Virus record (IMG/VR): IMGVR_UViG_3300009127_000250
Location: 27,195 to 91,194 of that record
Length of the DNA stretch: 64,000 nucleotides
Reading direction: 5' to 3' (one strand)
Origin: a virus
Positions 14,753 through 22,340 of this stretch are shown here, one piece after another. Every line of letters begins with the position of its first letter. The stretch's first letter is position 1. The translations under genes were made by a program, and so were the position numbers. The notes beneath the pieces were generated by a model. It did no database searches, had not been told where the DNA came from, and saw only the letters and a list, made by a program, of their open reading frames with translations.

Positions 14753-14803
14753 ACGGCAAGAAATTTGCCGTGTAACTATAATTTTAAAAAGGAGATTTAC
14801 CAC

Positions 14804-16492
14804 ATGACGGAAGAATTAAAGCACGTATTATTTGCCGACATTAACATCGTTAAGGGTTTTAATGTCAGGGGTAGAGGGCGATTCAAGGGGCCGGACTTTG
14901 ATGAACTTGTTGAATCGATCAAAACACAGGGCATTTTGCAACCGGTTCTTTTAAGGCCAAATGGCAAGGATTACGAATTGATTGCCGGTGAACGGCGTAT
15001 CAAGGCTGCTAAGAAAGCCGCTAAGGGCAACGGCGGAGTGAAAGAGCTTCAAATTCCCGCATTGGTTCGTGAAATGACGGACGATCAAGCCATTGAGTTC
15101 ATGCTGACTGAAAATATTCAACGGGACGATCTGACGCCTTTGGAAGAAGCCGAAGGGTTCAAAAGGTATATTGACAACGTTGAAGACGCCGACATCAACG
15201 TTATTGCCGACCGCTGTGGGAAGCCGGCACCGTATGTTCAAAAACGGATTAAGGTACTGGAACTTCCAAAGAAAGTCCTCCAGGCATGGAACAAAGGTTT
15301 TCTTAGTTATGGTCATCTGGAACAATTTATTCGTATTGAACCGAGTGTTGCTTTGAAGCTGTTTAATGAAATGGTTGATGACCATGAAAGTTATGGACGC
15401 AAAACCAGCGTAGATCAACTTCGCCGTTCGATCAATAATTTTTCACCTCAGCTCAAAAATGCTAAATTCAAAACCAAAGAAGCTGGCTGTACGCAATGTC
15501 CTCATAATTCGGACATTCAGAAGTCTTTATTCGCCAAAGATGATATCGAAAATATGAGCTGTTTGAAGCCGGACTGCTTTGCTGAAAAGCAAGGAGAACA
15601 TCTAACAAAGCACTGGAAAAAAACTGGTTATTATAAGGACCATAAAACTACAGGGTTTGAGTTCAACGAACAGGTTGACAGGGATGCTTACAGGGAATTC
15701 GGATTTGGTGACGGCAGTTTAAAGGAAAAATGCGCTTCTTGCGATTATTTTAAGTCCGTTATCCGGCTGGACGGAAGCGTATGGGCGCAAAAAGCTTGCT
15801 TCGGTGAAGAAAGTTGTTTCAACGCTAAAGAAAAACAGGCTCCGAAAGACCCACAGGCCCAAGCTACTCTGGATATGCAGGCTAAAAAGGAACGTACACA
15901 GCAACGTTCTCAAAAGCATGGCGTTGAGTTTCGGGAAATTCATTTTGAAACATCTATTCCAAAAAAGATTCAGGCCATCAAGTCGAACAATGAAAAGTCC
16001 TATCGGCTGTCTTTAATTGCCATCATCAGCGCCAGGCCGGAACTACATGAAAAGCTCAATGAAGATTTCAAGCTTGGCGGAAGCAAATGGTTCCGTATGG
16101 GCGACAAGGACATCGTTGATTTTGTCAATGGCCTGGACATTAGTTCGGTTAAACAACTTCTGCAAACCACGGCAGTTGAAACCATTATGAGTTCAGGATT
16201 TTCAGCAAGCGGCCGTTTCAAAATTGCTGATCTTGTCGGTGTTGATCTTCAAGCAGAATGGATGATAACCGAAGATTTCCTTAAAAAGAAACAAAAAGCT
16301 GAAATCATCACTCTGCTCAACGATGATAAGTTCAAGATTGCAGAACGTCCGGAAATTAAGGACTACCTGGGGCAAACTCTTGGTAACGGCAGCTTTGAAG
16401 TTTGCAAAAAGGGCGAGTTGATCGATTTGCTTATTAAATCCGGAACTGATCTGGCCGGCATTGTTCCCGAAGAAATCTTAAAAGATTCTTAA
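14804..16492 (+). CDS. ParB/RepB-like nucleic-acid-binding protein
   Basis: 562 residues. The N-terminal ParB domain is clear: NVRGRGRFKGPDFDELVESI, TQGILQPVLLRP, YELIAGERRIKAAK (the GERR box) and ENIQRDDLTPLEEAEGFKR, followed by the helix-turn-helix region near 135-165. Residues about 230-360 contain several Cys pairs (CTQCPH, CLKPDCF, CASCDYF, CFGEESC) that probably bind zinc, unlike classical ParB. It may segregate or modify DNA or control transcription. ATG 14804 follows AAAAAGGAG; no ParA is next to it. Confidence 0.82.
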   Translation: MTEELKHVLFADINIVKGFNVRGRGRFKGPDFDELVESIKTQGILQPVLLRPNGKDYELIAGERRIKAAKKAAKGNGGVKELQIPALVREMTDDQAIEFMLTENIQRDDLTPLEEAEGFKRYIDNVEDADINVIADRCGKPAPYVQKRIKVLELPKKVLQAWNKGFLSYGHLEQFIRIEPSVALKLFNEMVDDHESYGRKTSVDQLRRSINNFSPQLKNAKFKTKEAGCTQCPHNSDIQKSLFAKDDIENMSCLKPDCFAEKQGEHLTKHWKKTGYYKDHKTTGFEFNEQVDRDAYREFGFGDGSLKEKCASCDYFKSVIRLDGSVWAQKACFGEESCFNAKEKQAPKDPQAQATLDMQAKKERTQQRSQKHGVEFREIHFETSIPKKIQAIKSNNEKSYRLSLIAIISARPELHEKLNEDFKLGGSKWFRMGDKDIVDFVNGLDISSVKQLLQTTAVETIMSSGFSASGRFKIADLVGVDLQAEWMITEDFLKKKQKAEIITLLNDDKFKIAERPEIKDYLGQTLGNGSFEVCKKGELIDLLIKSGTDLAGIVPEEILKDS

Positions 16493-16515
16493 AAATATCG
16501 TCGTTATTTAACAAG

Positions 16516-16550
16516 CAACGTCGTTACTTTAATGGTAACGGCGTTGTTTT
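16516..16550 (+). terminator. Rho-independent terminator after the ParB-like gene
   Basis: CAACG-T-CGTTAC (16516-16527) pairs with GTAACG-G-CGTTG (16535-16546), followed by four Ts. Confidence 0.75.
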
Positions 16551-16561
16551 ATGCCAATGGT

Positions 16562-16576
16562 CTTACTGAAAGTAAG
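16562..16576 (+). promoter_or_regulatory. CTTACTnATAGTAAG palindrome, copy 3, overlapping a ribosome site
   Basis: CTTACTGAAAGTAAG is followed by GTGAACTATG. As at 7476, the right arm supplies the AAGG of the Shine-Dalgarno for ATG 16584. Confidence 0.55.
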
Positions 16577-16583
16577 GTGAACT

Positions 16584-16841
16584 ATGTCAGTATTAGATGA
16601 AGTTAGAGAATTAACGCAACATATTCTCGACACCGAACGCAATAGTTTTAAGGACAGTATCGGTAATTCCAGTTTAAGCCCGGCAGATGATTTTATCAAT
16701 AAGGAAGAATGGCTGAAACTGCAAAACAAATGCCTTAAAATGCCAAATTCAAGATTGCATTTAGTAAAATTCGCAAGCCGGACAGAAGGCCACATTTTTT
16801 GTACCGCAGTTCGTGTTTATGAAGGTTTATTTGAGGATTAA
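16584..16841 (+). CDS. Small hypothetical protein
   Basis: 85 residues: a long N-terminal helix (SVLDEVRELTQHILDTERNS) then a strand-rich end. Its ribosome site is part of the palindrome above, so it is probably under the same control as the Tas-like gene. Unrecognised. Confidence 0.6.
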   Translation: MSVLDEVRELTQHILDTERNSFKDSIGNSSLSPADDFINKEEWLKLQNKCLKMPNSRLHLVKFASRTEGHIFCTAVRVYEGLFED

Positions 16842-16843
16842 AA

Positions 16844-17293
16844 ATGAATTATTGGCATTATACTTTATGGGAAAAAATTACAAGCATAATTACTGATGGG
16901 AAGATCAAATTTGCCAATCCGTACAACAAGTCTGAATTACCTGCTGTATGGTTTTCTTCTAATTCGGATTGGGAACAAACAGTTAGAAAAAGCCTGTTAA
17001 CAAAAAAAGGAATTTCCGAATTATTTTCACGCGATTCCCTTTATAAGCACAGCAAGTCCTATCATCAAATTCTGCCGGTCAGAATTGAACTCGACACTCA
17101 AAAGGTATCACTCGTATCATGGGATGATCACAAGAAGCATAGCGGAATTACGAAAAAATTGGCATTTGAACTGGAAAGGTACGCAGAGAAATGGGGTGCC
17201 AATACTGATGAATGGGGAATTTGTTACACCGAAGTATCGATTAAGTTTTGTCATTTGCCGTTTGAAATTTGGAATGGCAGGCAATGGCTATAA
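16844..17293 (+). CDS. Hypothetical protein with an ADP-ribosyltransferase-like start
   Basis: 149 residues. The start MNYWHYTLWEKITSIITDGKI and the following LPAVWFSSNSDWEQT resemble the opening H-Y-T segment and 'WFS' strand seen in some ADP-ribosyltransferase-fold families such as DarT relatives. The likeness is limited to short motifs. If true it may relate to the NADAR gene at 4308. It starts two bases after the previous stop. Confidence 0.45.
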   Translation: MNYWHYTLWEKITSIITDGKIKFANPYNKSELPAVWFSSNSDWEQTVRKSLLTKKGISELFSRDSLYKHSKSYHQILPVRIELDTQKVSLVSWDDHKKHSGITKKLAFELERYAEKWGANTDEWGICYTEVSIKFCHLPFEIWNGRQWL

Positions 17294-17346
17294 TTAAAAA
17301 CAATCTTTTTTGTTATGAATCAAAAATCAATTCAAGTGAGGTTTAA

Positions 17347-18417
17347 ATGAACGATGTAATGGACAATGAAGATATTGGCAAAAGTATTCAAACTGGATTA
17401 ACCCCGAAACAGATGATTCAGCTTTTAACGATAGGTGTCAAGCATTGCATGTCGATTTTGATTAAAGGCGCTCCGGGCATTGGTAAGACTGAATTGGTCT
17501 ATGAGGCTGCTAGAAGGAACAATGCCCATGTCATTTTGAGCCATCCGGTAGTTGACGATCCGGTTGATTATAAAGGCATGCCGTATGTTCTTACGGACGA
17601 AAACGGCAAAGAATATGCCACTTTTTTGCCTTTTGGCAATCTAAAGGCTGCTATCGATGTCACAGAACCAACGATTTATTTTCTGGATGATTTAGGACAG
17701 GCAGCTCCGGCGGTTCAGGCAGCAGCCATGCAGTTGCTTTTGGCCAGAAAGATTAATGGCCATGATATTTCGAAGCACGTTACATTTATGGCTGCCACTA
17801 ATCGCAAGAAAGACAAAGCCGGAGTCGCAGGTATATTGGAACCGGTCAAGTCAAGGTTTGCAACGATCGTTGAACTTATAGTTCACGCTCCCGATTGGAT
17901 TGAATGGGCTTTACAAGCTGGAATACCCACAGAGCTTATCCATTTTATTCGGTGGAAAAATGATATGCTTTTTCAGTTTGAGCCTACCGCAGACCTGACC
18001 AATTCACCGTGTCCACGGACAGTTGAAAATGTCGGCACGCTTTACAAAACAGGAATTCCTAAAGAGATTGAATTTGTAACTTATGCCGGAGCCGCCGGAG
18101 AGGGTTTTGCAACGGAATTTATTGCATTCCTCGATGTATTCAGGGATCTGCCCGATCCCGATTGGTGTTTGATGAACCCGCACCTTGTGGACATTCCGAG
18201 CTTTGACGACAAGCCTTCTGTTCTCTATGCACTAGGCGCTGCTGTTTCCAAAAAAGCTTCACATAACAATATGGAAAGATTTGTCACATTAGCCAATCGG
18301 TTCCCCGATGATTTTTCAGTAATGATGATGCGGGATGCTCTGGTCAATGATGAAACATTAAAAGAAACCCGCGCTTATATCGAGTGGGTTGTTGATCACG
18401 AAGATGTATTAACCTAA
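17347..18417 (+). CDS. MoxR-type AAA+ ATPase
   Basis: 356 residues. Walker A GAPGIGKTE (about 42-50), Walker B IYFLDDLGQA (about 108-117), and sensor 1 in FMAATNRKK (about 144-152) are plain. MoxR ATPases act as chaperones that activate partner proteins carrying VWA domains. The gene stands in the order AAA+, DUF3150-like, small membrane protein, VWA protein, a known phage arrangement (N4 also has an AAA+/VWA pair). It has a separate start after AAGTGAGG. Confidence 0.88.
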   Translation: MNDVMDNEDIGKSIQTGLTPKQMIQLLTIGVKHCMSILIKGAPGIGKTELVYEAARRNNAHVILSHPVVDDPVDYKGMPYVLTDENGKEYATFLPFGNLKAAIDVTEPTIYFLDDLGQAAPAVQAAAMQLLLARKINGHDISKHVTFMAATNRKKDKAGVAGILEPVKSRFATIVELIVHAPDWIEWALQAGIPTELIHFIRWKNDMLFQFEPTADLTNSPCPRTVENVGTLYKTGIPKEIEFVTYAGAAGEGFATEFIAFLDVFRDLPDPDWCLMNPHLVDIPSFDDKPSVLYALGAAVSKKASHNNMERFVTLANRFPDDFSVMMMRDALVNDETLKETRAYIEWVVDHEDVLT

Positions 18418-18435
18418 AAAATAAGGAGCAAGTAA

Positions 18436-19368
18436 ATGGACGATCGTATATCAGCAATTCAAGAAGTTGCCATTAAGGTCAAACTCAATGTTAGTTGCTG
18501 GCCTGCAAAAAAGGAAGATAAAGAAGCTACAAAAGCCACGCATTTACAACAAGGCGCCAAGCAAGATGCCGGTACTTACCGCAAAAACATGGTATCCAAA
18601 AAGCATCTCAAACCTATCAGGGACATTGAAACCGAAGCCAGGAAATTCCACAGGGAAGTCACGCTTCCATGGGGACAAGATGGCGAACGGGTACTTCCGG
18701 CCAGCATGGTTGATGAATATACCGCTGAAATGCGAAGGCTTCATCAAGATTTTGATCTTGCGGTTGCCGAGTTTAAACAGAAATATCCGGCTATTGTTAT
18801 CGATGAAAAGAGCACCCTGGGATCAATGTATAATCAAAGTGAATATCCTTCGCTCAGGGAACTTGAAGACAAATTTGATTTTAGGGTATCTATTACACCT
18901 ATTGAATCCGCTGATGATTTTAGGATTAAACTGTCTGAATCCATAATCGACCGGATTAAGGATGATGTCAGAAGGCAAGAAAACGAAAATCAGCTTAACA
19001 TAACGACAGATCTTTACAATCGGCTTCAAAATGTTATCGAAGATATGATTGGCAGGCTTACAGCTACCAAGAAAGATAAGAAAACCGGCGAAACGATCTA
19101 TAAGAGTTTTTCATACACGGCACTTACGAACATTACCGATCTTGCCGCTCTCTTGCCAAAACTCAATATCAATAATAATTACGGCCTTTCAGAGCTTCAT
19201 AAGGAAATTATGGATAAACTTGGCAAAATTTCCGTTGAGGATATTCGTGAGAGTGAAGCCGTGAGGGAAGTTACTGTCCAGAAAGGCCAGGAACTTCTGG
19301 ACGACATTGGCCAGAAAATGAGTTTTTACACCGGACCCGTTGAACAAAATCAAAAAGAGGCCGCATGA
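18436..19368 (+). CDS. DUF3150-like protein of the MoxR/VWA module
   Basis: 310 residues, mostly charged helices. The segment KPIRDIETEARKFHREVTLPW and the later VDEYTAEMRRLHQDFDLAVA resemble DUF3150 proteins that lie between MoxR and VWA genes in phages. AAGGAG precedes ATG 18436. Its role is unknown; it may be a substrate or adaptor of the ATPase. Confidence 0.6.
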   Translation: MDDRISAIQEVAIKVKLNVSCWPAKKEDKEATKATHLQQGAKQDAGTYRKNMVSKKHLKPIRDIETEARKFHREVTLPWGQDGERVLPASMVDEYTAEMRRLHQDFDLAVAEFKQKYPAIVIDEKSTLGSMYNQSEYPSLRELEDKFDFRVSITPIESADDFRIKLSESIIDRIKDDVRRQENENQLNITTDLYNRLQNVIEDMIGRLTATKKDKKTGETIYKSFSYTALTNITDLAALLPKLNINNNYGLSELHKEIMDKLGKISVEDIRESEAVREVTVQKGQELLDDIGQKMSFYTGPVEQNQKEAA

Positions 19369-19751
19369 AAAAAAGAGAAATAGCGGCTATTGTTTTAATG
19401 ATAGCCGCTGCAATTCTTGCACAGTTTGAATTCACCGCAGCTACAGTAATTGCTATTGGATCCTTGGTTGTTGTTGCAATAATTATCTTAACTGTAAAAA
19501 AGGAAGACCCGAAATTAAAAGGCAAATATTTAACAAACGAAATAACCGTAAAGATATCCTACACATTTATGGATCCGGCATCTCAAACAGCCCTCTGTGC
19601 GCTTGATACCGTTATTACTATACCGCCACAAAAAGTAGACACGCCACCAGATCAGGAAACATACAAAAAGATACTCAATATGGCCGGAGAAACTTGGTTA
19701 AAAGATAACGTACAGCCTCAATATCACATAATTGCAGTAAAGCAGAGCTAA
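19365..19751 (+). CDS. Small membrane protein
   Basis: 128 residues with two adjacent membrane spans (about 6-24 and 26-44) and a soluble tail with a single Cys. It overlaps the previous stop by four bases. Unrecognised; its position may tether the AAA+/VWA module to the membrane. Confidence 0.6.
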   Translation: MKKREIAAIVLMIAAAILAQFEFTAATVIAIGSLVVVAIIILTVKKEDPKLKGKYLTNEITVKISYTFMDPASQTALCALDTVITIPPQKVDTPPDQETYKKILNMAGETWLKDNVQPQYHIIAVKQS

Positions 19752-19753
19752 CA

Positions 19754-21073
19754 ATGAAATATATAGACGAAATTCAGCAAAAAGCACTTAAAGCCCGTAC
19801 TGGCCTTGTATTGGATCAACCGTTTTTCGGAAGTCTTTGTTTAAAGATGAAAGTCCATGAAGACCCAACCTGTGAATCTGTTTACACAAATGGAGTTTCA
19901 TTCGGTTATAATCCGCAGGCTATTAAAGACCTTTCATTGCAAAATGTTAAAGCTTTAATGGCTAAGTCTGTCATTCACTTGATTCTCGGCCATCACGTTC
20001 GCAGGGGAAATCGAGATGAAAATAAATGGAAAAAGGCTTGCAATCTTATAGCCGAAGCCATCATCAAAAAAGCCAAATTTGTTCTACCAAATGAAGACAA
20101 TATAGATCTTAGCTATGTTAAAGATCACGTTGAAAATGTCTATGCCAAGCTACCCGATGATCCGGAAGGAGATAACGAAGACCAACAGCCGGATCCGGAC
20201 GGTGATGATTGTATGGACGGTTGTTCGGGCGGAAACGGAAGCGGCTCTGGTGATGGTGATGATAATGATGACCAGGGTGACCAAAATCAGGACGACCAAG
20301 ATCAAAACGACCAGGACGATCAAGGCCAAGAAGAATTTCCAAACGGCGAAGTCAGAGATCTCCCGTCACAAACCAACTCTGCTCAGGCTTCAAATTCGGA
20401 AAAAGCTAATTCTGAACAGGATTGGAAGATTGCAGCTATGCAAGCTGCCCAAACCGCAAAACAAATGGGCGATCTCCCGGGCGGCATAGAGCGTATTATT
20501 GAATCTCTACTTGAGCCGTCACAAGACTGGCGGGATGTGCTTCGGGAATTTGTCGAAAAAACGACTTATGGTGATTATACTTGGATGAGACCAAACCGCC
20601 GGTATTTTCCGCAAGGTTTAATACTCCCAAGTTTGGCTGCCGGGCTGGATTTACTCAAAGCTGAATGTGATGTTGATGCTTCCGGTAGTGTTTATGATAA
20701 GGAACTGGCACAATTTGGTGCTGAAATTTCAAATGTTCTTGAAGAATTTCCGCAAATTGAACTGACTGTTCGGTTTTTTGATACTGATGTTAAACACAAA
20801 GATACTAAAGTTTACACCCATGAGGATGTCCCCGTGGTTTTAGAAACTCAGGCGGGTGGTGGTACTGATTTTGTGCCAATTTTTGAAAATATCTACGAAA
20901 TTGAAAAACAAACCGGAGAAAGTCCCAAATTCTTGATTGTCTTTACTGATCTTGAATGCAGCCGATTTCCAAAACAGCATCCGGATTTTCCGGTTCTATG
21001 GGCAAAAGTCGGCGACAGTGATTGGGCAGAAACTCCGCCTTTTGGCGAAATCGTTCAAATTGAGGTAGGATAA
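19754..21073 (+). CDS. VWA-domain metallopeptidase-like protein (DUF2201/COG3864 type)
   Basis: 439 residues. The N-terminal part has VIHLILGHHVRRGN with His ligands near 75-81, like the zinc site of this family. A long acidic low-complexity linker (about 134-200, repeats of DDQ and DQN) follows. The C-terminal VWA domain has a MIDAS, DVDASGS at about 306-312, TDF after GGG near 376, and FTDLE near 396. It is the expected partner of the MoxR ATPase at 17347. Confidence 0.82.
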   Translation: MKYIDEIQQKALKARTGLVLDQPFFGSLCLKMKVHEDPTCESVYTNGVSFGYNPQAIKDLSLQNVKALMAKSVIHLILGHHVRRGNRDENKWKKACNLIAEAIIKKAKFVLPNEDNIDLSYVKDHVENVYAKLPDDPEGDNEDQQPDPDGDDCMDGCSGGNGSGSGDGDDNDDQGDQNQDDQDQNDQDDQGQEEFPNGEVRDLPSQTNSAQASNSEKANSEQDWKIAAMQAAQTAKQMGDLPGGIERIIESLLEPSQDWRDVLREFVEKTTYGDYTWMRPNRRYFPQGLILPSLAAGLDLLKAECDVDASGSVYDKELAQFGAEISNVLEEFPQIELTVRFFDTDVKHKDTKVYTHEDVPVVLETQAGGGTDFVPIFENIYEIEKQTGESPKFLIVFTDLECSRFPKQHPDFPVLWAKVGDSDWAETPPFGEIVQIEVG

Positions 21074-21074
21074 A

Positions 21075-21296
21075 ATGTTTATTAAGAATTTAGAATATGG
21101 CTATACTCAGCTTCTTGACCATGCCGATGAAAGGGCTATGGTTGTAAAGCAACACGGCCCTTTTCATATCGGGGAGCAATTTATAGCATTGGTCGATGAT
21201 AGGGATAACGTAGCATCTTTTGTTCTGTCCGGCTATACAAACGAATCAATATGGGAGTGTATTTATACAGATTTTAAACTTGAATTGGTAAAATAA
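21075..21296 (+). CDS. Small hypothetical protein
   Basis: 73 residues starting one base after the VWA gene; strands such as RAMVVKQHGPFHIGEQFIAL suggest a small beta fold. Coupled to the next gene (stop and start overlap by one base). Unrecognised. Confidence 0.55.
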   Translation: MFIKNLEYGYTQLLDHADERAMVVKQHGPFHIGEQFIALVDDRDNVASFVLSGYTNESIWECIYTDFKLELVK

Positions 21297-21616
21297 TGCA
21301 CATCAGACGATTCTTAAAAGGCGCACATGAACATGCCGGAACAACGGACGGCACAGGTCAATGGACTCCTAAATCGGAATTCATCGTTTCTGGAACTTTT
21401 CACGGGCCTTGCAAAAATTACTTGAAACATTTCTACACGGTTAGATACGCCAGATTATTACATAAACACAAGCCCAAATTATACCAATGGCTACACATGA
21501 TTACCAAGCCCCAAATATATATGGGCATGCTTGGTGTTGACCCTAAATCGGACGATGGCCGTAAAATACTGGCCGAAAATGTAGCGTTTAGAATGACCAA
21601 AAAGGTAGGTGGATGA
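21296..21616 (+). CDS. Small basic hypothetical protein
   Basis: 106 residues, rich in His, Lys and Tyr (KNYLKHFYTVRYARLLHKHK). Overlaps its neighbours at both ends. Unrecognised. Confidence 0.55.
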   Translation: MHIRRFLKGAHEHAGTTDGTGQWTPKSEFIVSGTFHGPCKNYLKHFYTVRYARLLHKHKPKLYQWLHMITKPQIYMGMLGVDPKSDDGRKILAENVAFRMTKKVGG

Positions 21617-21852
21617 CGTTCAAAGAACAAGAAATGCTCGATCTTTTTATACGGATCATGGAGCAAAATCCGGTAGTTGAAAAGATAGTCACCATTAAGG
21701 AAAATCCAGATTGCGGACTATATGCCAGAATCAACGGCAATCCATGTGATATTCCCTGCTTTGCCGTAGCTAAAACAAAAGAAGACCATTGGTTCGGTCT
21801 TAGCAGAAAATCATGTCAACTTTTATATTTCAACAATAAGGATATTTTGTAA
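21613..21852 (+). CDS. Small hypothetical protein
   Basis: 79 residues, last gene of the row that began at 17347. Mixed composition with three Cys. Unrecognised. Confidence 0.55.
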   Translation: MTFKEQEMLDLFIRIMEQNPVVEKIVTIKENPDCGLYARINGNPCDIPCFAVAKTKEDHWFGLSRKSCQLLYFNNKDIL

Positions 21853-21887
21853 TTTTAGTTCAAACCAAATCCGACACTATTAGCTAT

Positions 21888-21951
21888 CCATTACGTATCA
21901 ACACCAGCTACTTTTCCGCTTTTTGACCGTATCACAAATCGCATACGATTA
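21888..21951 (-). repeat. Degenerate segment repeated in inverted orientation at 62377-62440
   Basis: Read on the minus strand, this segment ends in GGTGTTGATACGTAATGG and aligns with 62377-62440 at roughly 80 percent identity. A minus-strand frame through it ends in SKSGKVAGVDT. A further match around GAAT-GA-TGGGG ... ATCTTCAAT lies nearby in both copies. It is probably a gene or element end shared by both restriction islands. The remainder of 21853-22340 shows no gene and looks like decayed sequence before the restriction enzyme gene. Confidence 0.5.
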
Positions 21952-22340
21952 AATTTGGCGGATTTTATAAATTGAAGATTCGGCATCCCCATCGATTCCA
22001 ATATTGAGGTCGCCGAAGTTTGCGGTTCAAGGCAGTAACCTTCAATCAGGCTAAATTGAAGATTTGAATTTTATCCATGCGCGCCGTGATAAGTTGGAGA
22101 AAGCACAGTTTTTAGAACTAAATGAAAGCTGTGATATCATCAGAAACCAGCAATCCAACCTAATTTGGCTTAACCACCAGATATAGTGGATTAACCGCTA
22201 ACAACTCAATAGAATTAAGATTTGACGTTATACATTTGATGATATATATGATTTTTAATTATTCGAACTTCGTACTTAACCTGACCTGATGCATGAATTC
22301 TTTTGTTGGATCGAGATAGCTTTTTAAGGGGTAAAATATT

